DNA of 64,000 nt from Myxococcales bacterium (GTDB lineage Bacteria > Myxococcota_A > Polyangia > Haliangiales > Haliangiaceae). Each line of letters begins with the position of its first letter. Position 1 is the stretch's first letter. Shown here in pieces: positions 23,896-32,647 of the stretch. The stretch lies in the NCBI GenBank assembly GCA_016716835.1, contig JADJUW010000001.1:186001-250000 (forward strand), given 5' to 3'. A model generated the notes under the pieces. The model saw nothing but the letters and a program-made list of their open reading frames with translations, was not told the origin of the DNA and did not search any database. The position numbers and the translations under genes were made by a program.

Positions 23896-24682
23896 CTAGC
23901 CGTTCTTCTTGCGAAGCACCATGAAGATTAGGCCAACGACGAGGCCGATCGCCGCGCCGCGCAGGCTGCCGTTAAAGACGCTATCCCAAAAACCGCCGGC
24001 GCTTTTGGCTTCGGCCTTGAGCGAGGCGGGCGTTGGTGAGTTGGCGGCCACGAGCGCCTCTGCCCCAATTCTTTGCGGTATCGCTGGCCCACGCGCCCTC
24101 CTCGACGTCGCCGGGCATCGACCTTACGTAGAGGTGAATCATCCGCGCGCGCACCAGCACCGTCGCCGCCCCGACATCCTCGCGTTGACCATTGCCCGTG
24201 TGGTGCATGTGCAGCACAAAATAGCGTTCGCCTTCGTGAAGCAGGTTTGAGACGCCACCCAGGGCGCCGGCGCGACCCTGCTCGGCAAATTCCTTGTTCG
24301 CGATGCCGTCAAGGCCGCCCTTCTTCACCATGGCGATGGCCTCGCGAAACGCGGCCCGCGTGCCGGTCTGCCAGACATGCTTGCGCGGCACTTGCACGTC
24401 GAGATAGCGCATGCGGGCGGGCGGGTTGCCTGCCTCTAGCTTCTCAAGGAGTCCACGTGCGACAAAAATAGCGACCGTGCGATTGTTGCTGCCTGGCGGA
24501 TCGACGAGGCCCATCTTCGCCCGCATCCCCTCACTGAGCAGCTCAAACCCGTCTAGCAAGGGCACCGTAATGGCCTCGCCGTGCGCGTCAATGACGAGGT
24601 CCTCGGCGTGCGCGAGCCGTGGCATCGCGAGCAACAGCCCGATACACCCAACAAATCCCAACACCCGCCCTATGTTTCCCAT
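23896..24682 (-). CDS. Membrane-anchored secreted protein of unknown function (frameshifted)
   Basis: The protein has a signal peptide (FVGCIGLLLAMPRLAHA), a domain of about 180 residues (VARGLLEKLEAGNPPARMRYL, LHEGERYFVLHMHHTGNG) and, in the other frame, a C-terminal anchor GAAIGLVVGLIFMVLRKKNG that ends at the stop 23896-23898. The first frame runs off into a basic nonsense tail that stops at 23981. The switch lies near 24070-24080, at a TTGGGGC run, where the joined reading becomes GAEALVAANSPTPASLKAEA. This gives a type I membrane protein facing the periplasm. No family is recognised. ATG 24682 is preferred to 24733 because the signal peptide follows directly. Confidence 0.58.
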
Positions 24683-24753
24683 GGCGCAAGTATCGCCAAT
24701 GAGGGTGCGGGGAGGCAATGCGCCTCTGGCCAATTGTCGCCGCCTAGCGCAAA

Positions 24754-25917
24754 CTATTCAAAGTTGCACGAGAAGTTAAAGGCGTGCACGTAGTGGTCTT
24801 CCGTGCTGAGGCCGAGATTGGCGTCGATGCTCAGCGGTTCTTCGCAGAACGCGCGGGCATCGTCGCCAGCGGTCGGCACGTCAAAGCAGATGATGCCTCC
24901 CACCTCGGCGTCATAATAGTCCTTCTCATAGAGCGTAACGTAAATGTCTTCGTCGTTGAGATCGACCTTGAACCAGTAACGGCCGACATAGGCCTCGACG
25001 TAGCTGCTTTCGCCCGACGTCTCGGATTTGAGCACAATGAGGGTTTGCGAGTCGGGTCCCGGTTCGCTCGAGGTGCTGGCATCGTCATTGAGCACGGGCA
25101 CGCCGGCCACGCGCGTCATGGTGCAAACTACTTTCGGCGCGGGCGTCAGCACGCGCACGACCGTGCGCGTGGCCTCTTGATGAGTGGCCAGGTCTTCTAG
25201 GTCGCTGTACCACCGGCTATAGGCGAGGATTTTGCTGCCCTTTTTGATCACGAAATAGAATTGGCCGTTGAGCGCCGTTTGCACGGCGTAGGCGTCCTCG
25301 GCGACGCCTGCTTCGAACAACTTATCAATCGCCTTCTCGGCTGACGTCTTGCTGGAAAAGTCCCCGGAACGCAGGATGACATCGCCGTAGCCGTCGATCA
25401 GCTGCCAATAGTAACGCCCATCGAGGCCTTTAAACGTCACCGCGCGCGGCAGCATGGAGGGCACGATATCGGGCGTCTCTACGTAAGCCAGGATCGCGGC
25501 GGCGGTTTTCATGCCGCGCTTGGCATTTGATTTCGTGCTGTATTGTTCGCTCGTGCCGATAATTTTGTAATTGCCGGCGCGGAGATTGAAGTACCAGTCG
25601 CCATTGGCGGCTTGCAAGAGCACATACCTTTCGAGGTTGGTCCCGTTAGCCTTGACCGAGGCGACGCCATTGGTCGCGCCCGCGAGGGTTTGATAATTTT
25701 CCGAGCGGAGCACCACCTCGCCATTGTTCGCGCGGACATTGAAGCGATAGGCGCCGGTGGCCGTGGTCACGATTTGGATGCTCGGCACGCCCTTGCTCAG
25801 GTCGTCGTAGCTGTCGCTTCCATCGCCCGTGCCGCCCAGGCATCCGGCAAGGGCGGAGGCGCTAGTTAGGAGAAGAATGAGGAATGAAATGTGGGGGAGC
25901 TTGATTCGCGGTTGCAT
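24754..25917 (-). CDS. Lipoprotein with YegP (DUF1508) repeats
   Basis: A 387-residue exported protein. The lipobox is SASALAGC (Cys about 25). Four YegP-type units follow, each a beta-beta-beta-alpha module: GAYRFNVRANNGEVVLRSENYQ, GDWYFNLRAGNYKIIGTSEQY, GRYYWQLIDGYGDVILRSGDF and GQFYFVIKKGSKILAYSRWY. The last 130 residues form an unrecognised acidic domain with paired cysteines (KVVCTM, GIICFD, AFCEEP, FSCNFE). YegP repeats have no settled function. ATG 25917 opens the signal; the upstream in-frame extension to 26055 is discounted. It ends 71 bases from the start of the preceding gene on the same strand. Confidence 0.72.
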   Translation of the reverse strand: MQPRIKLPHISFLILLLTSASALAGCLGGTGDGSDSYDDLSKGVPSIQIVTTATGAYRFNVRANNGEVVLRSENYQTLAGATNGVASVKANGTNLERYVLLQAANGDWYFNLRAGNYKIIGTSEQYSTKSNAKRGMKTAAAILAYVETPDIVPSMLPRAVTFKGLDGRYYWQLIDGYGDVILRSGDFSSKTSAEKAIDKLFEAGVAEDAYAVQTALNGQFYFVIKKGSKILAYSRWYSDLEDLATHQEATRTVVRVLTPAPKVVCTMTRVAGVPVLNDDASTSSEPGPDSQTLIVLKSETSGESSYVEAYVGRYWFKVDLNDEDIYVTLYEKDYYDAEVGGIICFDVPTAGDDARAFCEEPLSIDANLGLSTEDHYVHAFNFSCNFE

Positions 25918-26136
25918 GTCAGCCGCCTCTGCATTTTGCGTGCCACGGTGTCCGCAATAGAGGTGCCTTGACGTTGGCAGCGCGACGCACCTTGCGATCA
26001 TTAGGCATGCCCGATGTGACCCGCGCTCATTGCCGTCGCGTGTTTGATTCTTCAACGACGGACTTGAATGACCTGCGCCGACGACAAACGCGGCAAAGGG
26101 ATACTTAAGGCGCCATGACGACGGCCAATTAAGTTG

Positions 26137-27849
26137 TCATGCGGCCTGGGCGTCGGCCAACAATTCTTGCGCATGCGCTTTGGCCTTTGCGGTCGCGCTG
26201 CCGCCGAGCATGCGCGCGAGTTCATCTCGCCGCGCGGCCGCCGAGAGCCTGCGCACCGTGGTTTCGGTTTTGCCGCTGCCGTGGTGTTTCTCGACTAAAT
26301 AATGGTGATCCGCAAACGCCGCCAGTTGCGCTAGGTGCGTCACGCAAAGCACTTGGCGCGCCTGCGAGACTTGCCTTATCTGCCGGCCAATCGCCACGGC
26401 GGTGCTGCCGCCGACCCCGGTATCGACCTCGTCAAAGACATAGGTCGCGACGCGGTCGGCGCGGCGCAGGCACATCTTGAGCGCGAGCATGATCCGCGAC
26501 AGCTCACCACCCGAGGCAACCTTTGACAAGGGCTTGGCCTCAAGGCCCTTGTTGGCGGCGAGCATGAGCTCGATGCGGTCGATGCCCGTGGCACCCAGCG
26601 CGCATTCGCTGCGCTGCACCAGCAATTGCGCAGCGCCCATGCCGAGTTCCGCCAGCGCTTTGTGCACCGCGCGGCTTAGCTTGGTCGCTGCGGCGATGCG
26701 TGCGCTTGACACCTCGCGCGCCATGGCGAGCACCTGCGGCTCGAGCGCGCCGCACCGCGCTTCTAGCTCAGCGATGCGCCCGTCGCGCCCTGCAAGCTCG
26801 GCCAATTCGGCCGTCATGCGCTCATGCGCCGCCATCACCTCGGCAAGATCTCCGCCGTGCTTGCGGCACAGCTTGCGCAACAGCTCCATCCTCGCCATCA
26901 CCTCGGCGAGGCGATCGGGATTGGCCTCGAGGCGCCCATCATAGCGTGCCAGCGCCGCCGCCGCCTCGTCGGTTAGCACCTTGGCTTCGCGCACCAAGCC
27001 AATAAGCTCGGCCAGCTCATCATCGAAACGCGCGGCTCGCTCTAACTCGCGAATCGCGGCGCCCAGGCCGTCAGCCGCGTTGGCTTCGCCGTCGCTGATA
27101 GCTGCCAAGGCCGCGCCGACGCCGCGCTGCAAGTGCTCCACCGCGGTCAGCCGAACCCGCTCCGCTTCAAGCTGCTCAAGTTCGCCGGGCTGAGGCGCAG
27201 CCGCCGCGACTTCGCCGCACATAAATTCTAAGTACTCGGCGCGCGCGATGCGATCGGCCTGCTGCGTTTGTAGCAGCGCGAGCTCATGGCGGGCGTCGGC
27301 GAGGCTTTGATACGCCCCGTGCAGTCGCTCGACTTGTGGCGTCAGCCCTGCATAGCCGTCGAGGATGGCGCGGTGTTTATCGGGCACAATGAGGCCCTGA
27401 TGTTCGTGCTGACCCGAGAGGTCGATGAGCATGCCGCCCAGCTCGCCAAGGACGGCCGCGGTGGCCAACGCCCCGTTGATATAGGTGCGGCTGCGACCGC
27501 CGCGCGCCACCACGCGGCGAATCAAGAGTTCGCCGCAGCGCCCGTTGCCACCTCCTTGCGTTGCTGCGCCGCCCTCAAGATCGAGCGGCAAGCCGCTGCG
27601 CTGCAAGATCTCCGCGGCAGCGTTTGCTAAATCATCCGGCACGGCGATCACGGCCTCGACGACCGCCTCGGCGCAACCTGTGCGCGGCATGTCGCCGTTC
27701 GCGCGTCCACCGCGCAGCAAGTTCACCGCCTCGACGATGAGCGACTTGCCCGCACCGGTCTCGCCGGTGAGCACGTTAAAGCCCTCGCCAAACTCAATCG
27801 ATACATCAGAAATCAACGCAAAATTTGTAACGCGTAATTGTTGCAGCAT
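26137..27849 (-). CDS. recN: DNA repair ATPase RecN
   Basis: An SMC-like protein for double-strand break repair, 570 residues. Walker A is GETGAGKS in LTGETGAGKSLIVEAV. A central coiled coil (about 160-370) follows, then the ABC signature SGGELSRIMLALK, Walker B YVFDEVDTGVGG and the switch CVTHLAQLAA. ATG 27849 begins exactly at the conserved MLQQLRVTNFALI; the longer frame to 28044 overlaps nadK and is not coding. It lies downstream of nadK with an 85-base gap, an arrangement common across bacteria. In this gap and upstream no LexA box is evident. Confidence 0.94.
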   Translation of the reverse strand: MLQQLRVTNFALISDVSIEFGEGFNVLTGETGAGKSLIVEAVNLLRGGRANGDMPRTGCAEAVVEAVIAVPDDLANAAAEILQRSGLPLDLEGGAATQGGGNGRCGELLIRRVVARGGRSRTYINGALATAAVLGELGGMLIDLSGQHEHQGLIVPDKHRAILDGYAGLTPQVERLHGAYQSLADARHELALLQTQQADRIARAEYLEFMCGEVAAAAPQPGELEQLEAERVRLTAVEHLQRGVGAALAAISDGEANAADGLGAAIRELERAARFDDELAELIGLVREAKVLTDEAAAALARYDGRLEANPDRLAEVMARMELLRKLCRKHGGDLAEVMAAHERMTAELAELAGRDGRIAELEARCGALEPQVLAMAREVSSARIAAATKLSRAVHKALAELGMGAAQLLVQRSECALGATGIDRIELMLAANKGLEAKPLSKVASGGELSRIMLALKMCLRRADRVATYVFDEVDTGVGGSTAVAIGRQIRQVSQARQVLCVTHLAQLAAFADHHYLVEKHHGSGKTETTVRRLSAAARRDELARMLGGSATAKAKAHAQELLADAQAA

Positions 27850-27934
27850 GCAGCTCTCCCCGGGGGCGTCAGGCGCCCCCATTTGACCGATCTTAGATGT
27901 CGTCGCCGCGTCAACGCGGCCGTCCCAGCGCTTG

Positions 27935-28819
27935 TTACTTCGTTGTCGACCGCATCCCCCAATGCAGCTTTTCTCGAAGAATGTCGAAATGGTTCTTAAA
28001 CGGCGATAGCAATTGAAACGGCGTCGCGGCGCGCGTGATCTCAACGGTGTCGCCAGCTAAGAATGACTGCGCCCACTGGCCATCAACCGTGAGCAACACG
28101 CCGCGATGGCTTTGCGGCAAGGTCAGCCTAAGCACCGACGTCGCGGCAAACACCAACGGGCGGTTGGTCAAGGCATGCGAACAAATCGGCGTCATCACCA
28201 TGGCGTCCTGGCCGGGTAAAACGATGGGGCCGCCCGCGGCCATATTGTAGGCGGTCGAACCGGTCGGCGTTGCGACGATAAGCCCATCGGCTCGGTACGC
28301 CGAAACAAACGCATCGTCGATGGCGGCGGACAGATCGACCAAGCGCGCCATCGCGCCTTGGTGGATCACCGCGTCGTTGAGCGCAAACTTAACCAAGGGG
28401 TCGCTATTTGGCCGCACCAGCGACACCCGCAACCTCATGCGCGATTGCACCGCGAGCTTGCCTTCGACCGCGGCGGTAATCCCGGCCTTGGCCTCGGACA
28501 CCAAAAAACCGGTGAGAAAGCCAAGTTGGCCCATATTCACGCCGAGCACAGGCTTGCTTCGCGCAGCGTCGGTATCGTCAGTAACCAGGCGGCACGCGCG
28601 AAGCATGGTGCCGTCGCCGCCGAGGACCACGGCAAAATCAATCGCCGCCGCGAATTGTTCGTCTGGCACGACCTCTACCGGCGGCAGCCCTGGCAAGGCC
28701 GCGTGATCGTCTGCGCACAGCACCGGCGTGTGGCCGGCTGCCGTCAGCCAAGTCACGAGTTCCGCCAGCAGCGCGGCGGCGTCGGTCTTATCTGGCTTTA
28801 ACGTAAACCCAATTCTCAC
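27935..28819 (-). CDS. nadK: NAD kinase
   Basis: NadK phosphorylates NAD to NADP in the cytosol. The 294-residue product has VVLGGDGTMLRACR, with the catalytic GGDGT loop, the NMGQLGFLT segment, DGLIVATPTGSTAYNMAAGGPIV, and the C-terminal substrate loop around VDGQWAQSF. The start is GTG at 28819; no ATG lies nearby in frame, and the conserved RIGFTLKP strand begins right after it. It leads the nadK-recN pair and is divergent from the rplM-rpsI operon across 228 bases. Confidence 0.93.
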   Translation of the reverse strand: MRIGFTLKPDKTDAAALLAELVTWLTAAGHTPVLCADDHAALPGLPPVEVVPDEQFAAAIDFAVVLGGDGTMLRACRLVTDDTDAARSKPVLGVNMGQLGFLTGFLVSEAKAGITAAVEGKLAVQSRMRLRVSLVRPNSDPLVKFALNDAVIHQGAMARLVDLSAAIDDAFVSAYRADGLIVATPTGSTAYNMAAGGPIVLPGQDAMVMTPICSHALTNRPLVFAATSVLRLTLPQSHRGVLLTVDGQWAQSFLAGDTVEITRAATPFQLLSPFKNHFDILREKLHWGMRSTTK

Positions 28820-28959
28820 GACGGCTCCTATCTGAACGCTTGTTTAGCACTTGGCTCTGACAATTGGAAGTATTTGGCTCGCCAAGGTAGGGCGGCAAGC
28901 GTGGGCGCCGCAATCGCGGAGGCATATATAAGGTGGGGGGCGGAGCCGGCCTGGGAGGC

Positions 28960-28988
28960 TTGACACGTGCATTGGGCTGCTGTAGACG
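28960..28988 (+). promoter_or_regulatory. Promoter of the rplM-rpsI operon
   Basis: A consensus -35, TTGACA (28960-28965), is followed after 17 bases by TAGACG (28983-28988), a weak -10. Transcription would start about 28995 and give a leader of about 50 bases before rplM. The rest of the 228-base gap towards nadK shows no other gene; GCATATATAAGG at 28922 might serve the divergent side. Confidence 0.5.
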
Positions 28989-29047
28989 ATCACGCTCCAA
29001 GGCGGCTGCTCCCTGTCGTAGGGACCGCTTGGTCATTAAGGTACGTC

Positions 29048-29500
29048 ATGAAGGCAACACAAAAGAGCTTTTGGCTCACCAAAGAAGATGGCGAAGCCCA
29101 GCGGGGTTGGTTTATCGCCGACGTCGACGGCAAGATTTTAGGCCGCGTCGCCAGCGAAATCGCCAAGGTCTTGCGCGGCAAGCACAAGGCCACGTTCTCG
29201 CCGAATGTCGATATGGGCGATTTTGTCGTGGTGGTTAACGCCGCGAAAATTGTGCTCACCGGCAATAAGACCGACGACAAGGTTTATCACCACCACACGC
29301 TGTATCCAGGCGGTCTCAAGACCAAGCTGGCCAAGCACGTCATCGCCGATGACCCCGAGCGCGTAATTCGCGACGCGGTCTGGGGCATGCTGCCAAAAGG
29401 CCCGCTTGGCCGTCGCATCATCAAGAAATTGAAGATCTATCCTGGCGCGACGCACGAGCACACCGCCCAGCAACCGCGAACCCTTGAATTTAAGGCATAG
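29048..29500 (+). CDS. rplM: 50S ribosomal protein L13 (uL13)
   Basis: A 150-residue L13. Diagnostic segments are WFIADVDGKILGRVASEIAKVLRGKHK, NVDMGDFVVVVNAAKI, YHHHTLYPGG and AVWGMLPKGPLGRR. The protein is an early assembly component of the large subunit. ATG 29048 is preferred over the in-frame 28967 start because family conservation begins at about residue 6 and the promoter lies between. rpsI follows after 8 bases, the usual L13-S9 operon. Confidence 0.97.
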   Translation: MKATQKSFWLTKEDGEAQRGWFIADVDGKILGRVASEIAKVLRGKHKATFSPNVDMGDFVVVVNAAKIVLTGNKTDDKVYHHHTLYPGGLKTKLAKHVIADDPERVIRDAVWGMLPKGPLGRRIIKKLKIYPGATHEHTAQQPRTLEFKA

Positions 29501-29508
29501 GACATTTC

Positions 29509-29898
29509 ATGGCGACTATTACGTATTCAACCGGACGCCGCAAAACGGCGATTGCGCGCGTTTTTATCAAGCCTGGCAAAGGCGGCTTTACGATCAATAA
29601 GCGCACCGACGAGGACTATTTCCCTCGCGCGACGGGCCGCATGATCATTCGCCAAGCCTTTGAAGAAGTCGATCTGCTCGGCCAGTACGACGTCATCGCG
29701 ACGGTGTCTGGTGGCGGCCTGCAGGCTCAAGCCGGCGCGGTTCGCCATGGCATCACGCGCGCCCTGATGAAGGTCGACGCAGGCCTACGCCCCAAGCTCA
29801 AGGCGGCGGGGTATGTCACGCGCGATCCTCGTAAGAAAGAGCGCAAGAAGTACGGACAGGCAGCGGCCCGCGCTCGCTTCCAATTTTCAAAGCGGTAA
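29509..29898 (+). CDS. rpsI: 30S ribosomal protein S9 (uS9)
   Basis: A 129-residue S9. It has YSTGRRKTAIARVFIKPG, VSGGGLQAQAGAVRHGI and the C-terminal tail DPRKKERKKYGQAAARARFQFSKR, whose last Lys-Arg contacts P-site tRNA. It is translated from the same message as rplM. The stop codon TAA (29896-29898) is part of the outer arm of hairpin repeat copy C, so the operon ends into that structure. Confidence 0.97.
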   Translation: MATITYSTGRRKTAIARVFIKPGKGGFTINKRTDEDYFPRATGRMIIRQAFEEVDLLGQYDVIATVSGGGLQAQAGAVRHGITRALMKVDAGLRPKLKAAGYVTRDPRKKERKKYGQAAARARFQFSKR

Positions 29899-30020
29899 CC
29901 TGCGGGTCTTTGACGCCCATTTCGGCGTACGGCTTCGCGAGCCTCGTTACAGCCCGACGGCTGCGCCTCGGCCTCGCTGCAGGCGTGCGCCGAACTGAGC
30001 GCAAAATCCCTCGCAGGTTA
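29896..30020. repeat. Structured hairpin repeat, copy C
   Basis: Same core and orientation as copy A (about 29928-29987, only a few differences). The arms are unrelated in sequence but still self-complementary: the closing stem TTCGGCG/CGCCGAA (29921-29927, 29988-29994) and the outermost TAACCTGCG/CGCAGGTTA (29896-29904, 30012-30020) are perfect. The left outer arm includes the rpsI stop codon. The compensatory change of the closing stem relative to copy A is direct evidence that base pairing is selected or created during insertion. It may serve as the rplM-rpsI terminator. Confidence 0.8.
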
Positions 30021-30091
30021 GAGCGCGCGCACTGCTTGTCGAGCTTCGGTGTGCGGCGAAGATTCGCCACCAATTTGGGGTTGAGTTGGAA

Positions 30092-30097
30092 TAGTCT
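30092..30097 (+). promoter_or_regulatory. -10-like box, leaderless start at 30104
   Basis: TAGTCT lies 6 bases before the argC start GTG 30104. No Shine-Dalgarno sequence is present. Confidence 0.35.
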
Positions 30098-30103
30098 GCG
30101 CGA

Positions 30104-31189
30104 GTGAGCGACAAGATTCGTGCGGCGATTGTGGGGGCGTCTGGGTATACCGGCGTCGAGTTGATGCGGCTATTGGCGCATCATCCGCATGTGGCGGTGA
30201 CGTGCTTGGCGGCGGGGCGGAGCGCGGGCAAGCAGATCGATGAGATCTATCCGCATCTGCGTTATTTGGTGAATGAGGGGCGGCTGCCAGGTGAGGTGGT
30301 CGCGTTTGATGCAGCGGCGTTGGCGGCAGTGGCTGATGTTGTGTTTTTGGCGTTGCCGCATGGCGAGGCGGTCGCGGCGAGTGTTGAGCTGGTTGCGCGC
30401 GGCGTGGTGGTGATTGATTTGTCGGCAGACTTTCGCTTGCAAGACGCTGGAAACCGCGCGCGGTGGTACGGCGCAAGCGATGCTGACGATCCGGGAGGCA
30501 AGATCGCGGCGCTGCGCCAGCAGGCGGTCTATGGCTTGCCCGAGCGTTTTCGCGAACGCCTGAAGAAAGCGCAGCTGATCGCCAACCCTGGTTGCTATCC
30601 CACCGCGACGATTTTGGCGGCGGCGCCCCTGTTGGCGGCGGGCCTCTGCACTGCGGCCACGGTGATCGTCGATGCCAAGAGCGGCACGACGGGCGCGGGG
30701 CGCACCCCGGCGCAAGGCGGCATGTTTTCCGAGGTGGGCGAGGGCATTCGCGCCTATAAAATCGCCGGCGCGCATCGCCACACGCCAGAAATCGAAGAGC
30801 AGCTCGGGCTGGCGGCGGGTGCTGAGTTGGCGGTGCTGTTTACGCCGCATTTGGTGCCAATGGCGCGCGGGATTTTTTCCTGCGTTTATCTAACGGCTGC
30901 GCCCGGCGTGACCGCAGCATCGGCCCACAAGGCGTTGGCCGATGCCTATGCGGCCGAGCCCTTTGTCGACGTGCTTGCCCTCGGCGAGGTGCCCGATACC
31001 TCGCACGTACGCGGCAGCAACCGCGCGGCGGTCGCGGTGGCCCACGACGTGCGCACCGGGCAGCTGCTTGCGCTTGGCGCTATCGATAATTTGATCAAGG
31101 GCGCCTCGGGGCAGGCGGTGCAATGCATGAACATTCGCTTTGGGCTGCCCGAGGTCGCGGGTCTGGGCCACGTGGCACTGTTTCCATAG
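30104..31189 (+). CDS. argC: N-acetyl-gamma-glutamyl-phosphate reductase
   Basis: ArgC reduces N-acetylglutamyl phosphate to the semialdehyde with NADPH, the third step of arginine synthesis. The 361-residue product has the Rossmann start IVGASGYTGVELMRLL, VVIDLSADFRL, the catalytic Cys164 in IANPGCYPTA, KSGTTGAGR and HRHTPEI. The start is GTG 30104, right before the first strand. No other arg gene is adjacent. The kinase gene downstream begins after 33 bases on the same strand but has its own promoter-like box. Confidence 0.95.
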   Translation: MSDKIRAAIVGASGYTGVELMRLLAHHPHVAVTCLAAGRSAGKQIDEIYPHLRYLVNEGRLPGEVVAFDAAALAAVADVVFLALPHGEAVAASVELVARGVVVIDLSADFRLQDAGNRARWYGASDADDPGGKIAALRQQAVYGLPERFRERLKKAQLIANPGCYPTATILAAAPLLAAGLCTAATVIVDAKSGTTGAGRTPAQGGMFSEVGEGIRAYKIAGAHRHTPEIEEQLGLAAGAELAVLFTPHLVPMARGIFSCVYLTAAPGVTAASAHKALADAYAAEPFVDVLALGEVPDTSHVRGSNRAAVAVAHDVRTGQLLALGAIDNLIKGASGQAVQCMNIRFGLPEVAGLGHVALFP

Positions 31190-31209
31190 TTTTCGCGGGG
31201 CAATTTGCA

Positions 31210-31215
31210 TACACT
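31210..31215 (+). promoter_or_regulatory. -10-like box, leaderless start at 31223
   Basis: TACACT lies 7 bases before GTG 31223. It decides this start over TTG 31205, which would overlap the box, and makes ATG 31244 less likely. Confidence 0.35.
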
Positions 31216-31222
31216 GCGCTCC

Positions 31223-32647
31223 GTGCGGCGGCGTAGCAGTCTGATGACCAAGCTCTTGCTTGCCGTAGTGCTGCCGACGGTTGCGCTATTTGTGGTGTTC
31301 GCGTGGGTTGCGCTTGCGGCGACGCGCGTCGAGCTGGATGCTGAGCTCGGCAGCCGCCTGGTTGCCATCGCGAGCAGCGCCGCGACGCAGGTGCGCGGCA
31401 AGTACTTGATCGAAAGCAGCGGCGATGACGACCGTGGCTACGTCAACGCTCGGCGCAAGCTGCGCGCCATTTTTGAGTCGACGGGGGCGCGCCTCGTGGT
31501 GTTTGACCGCGACTATGTGAGCAAGGTCGACACCGAGGCCGATGCGCCGGGGCTGCGCTATTATCGCGGCGCGCTCGATGAGTTTGAGATCGCCAAGGTG
31601 TGGGAAACGGGGGCGCCGATTGCCTCGGTGAGCTTCGTAGGGGGCGATGGGCAATTTTATAAGGCGGGCTACGCGGCGGTGGCGGCTTCAGAGACCGAGC
31701 CGCAGATGGTGCTGGTCGTGGCCGCGGTGGCGCCCGCGACGTATTTCGCGCGGCTTGGGAACTTACGTCGTCAGCTGATGGTTTGGGGCGGCTTGTTGGT
31801 GGTGCTGATGTCGACGGTCATAGTGGTGATCGCGACGTTGGTGACGCGGCCGGTGCGCGCGCTTGCCGAAGCCGCCAGCGACATGGGGCAGGGCAATTTT
31901 TCGACGCCAATTTCCACGCGGTCGCGCGATGAGGTGGGATCCCTTGCCGAGTCGATGGAGTCGATGCGGCAAAAGCTGGCGGCGCGCGACGAGCACATGC
32001 AGCGCATGCTCGCCGGCATTGCGCATGAGGTGCGCAATCCGCTGGCGGGCATGGAGTTGTTTACGGGGCTTTTGCGTGAGGAGCTGCCGGCGGACGCGGT
32101 CAGCCGCGGCTACGCCGATCGAATTTCGCGCGAGATTGGGCACCTCGGTCGGGTCGTCGGCGATTTTCTCGACTACGCCAAGCCGCAGGTGTTGCAGCGC
32201 GAGCGCGTTGTGGTGGCGGCGCTGCTGCGCGATATCGCCGGGGTCGTCAAGGCCTCGCCTGGCGTGGCGATTGCGATCGACGTCGAGGACGAGGCGCTGG
32301 CGTTGATAGCGGATCCGCATAGCCTGCGCCGCGCGGTGCTTAACTTGGCGCAAAATGCTGCCCACTATGCCGTGGCGGTAGCGGGTGAACCCGCCGCGGT
32401 GATCCTCGTCGCGCGCGCCGAGGGCGATGAGGTCCAAATTTCGGTCAGCAACACGGGCGGGCCGATCGCGCCGGACGTTGCGGCGCGCCTCTTTGAGCCC
32501 TTCTTTACGACGCGCGAAAAGGGCACTGGGCTCGGCCTGGCGCTGGTGCGCGACGCCGCGCAGGCGCACCGCGGAGAGGTTAGCGTGACCAGCGACGAGC
32601 GCCGCACGACATTTTGTTTGGCGTTGCCAAAGGGAGACATCGCATGA
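31223..32647 (+). CDS. Membrane sensor histidine kinase
   Basis: A 474-residue kinase. TM1 is about residues 11-31, an extracytoplasmic domain of about 145 residues follows (LVVFDRDYVSKVDTE), TM2 is about 185-208, and a HAMP linker carries DMGQGNFSTPI and SRDEVGSL. The H-box MLAGIAHEVRNPLAGME has His268. The ATPase domain has the N-box LAQNAAHYA and GTGLGLALVRDAAQAH, and the canonical DxGxG is replaced by VSNTGGPI. It is coupled by ATGA (32644) to the NtrC-type regulator downstream, so the two form a two-component pair. The signal is unknown. Confidence 0.87.
   Translation: MRRRSSLMTKLLLAVVLPTVALFVVFAWVALAATRVELDAELGSRLVAIASSAATQVRGKYLIESSGDDDRGYVNARRKLRAIFESTGARLVVFDRDYVSKVDTEADAPGLRYYRGALDEFEIAKVWETGAPIASVSFVGGDGQFYKAGYAAVAASETEPQMVLVVAAVAPATYFARLGNLRRQLMVWGGLLVVLMSTVIVVIATLVTRPVRALAEAASDMGQGNFSTPISTRSRDEVGSLAESMESMRQKLAARDEHMQRMLAGIAHEVRNPLAGMELFTGLLREELPADAVSRGYADRISREIGHLGRVVGDFLDYAKPQVLQRERVVVAALLRDIAGVVKASPGVAIAIDVEDEALALIADPHSLRRAVLNLAQNAAHYAVAVAGEPAAVILVARAEGDEVQISVSNTGGPIAPDVAARLFEPFFTTREKGTGLGLALVRDAAQAHRGEVSVTSDERRTTFCLALPKGDIA

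Noticed and set aside
28820..29047. Ribosomal protein leader or riboswitch before rplM
   Set aside because: Only a consensus -35 and a weak -10 are visible; no stable fold or binding-site mimic could be made out by eye.
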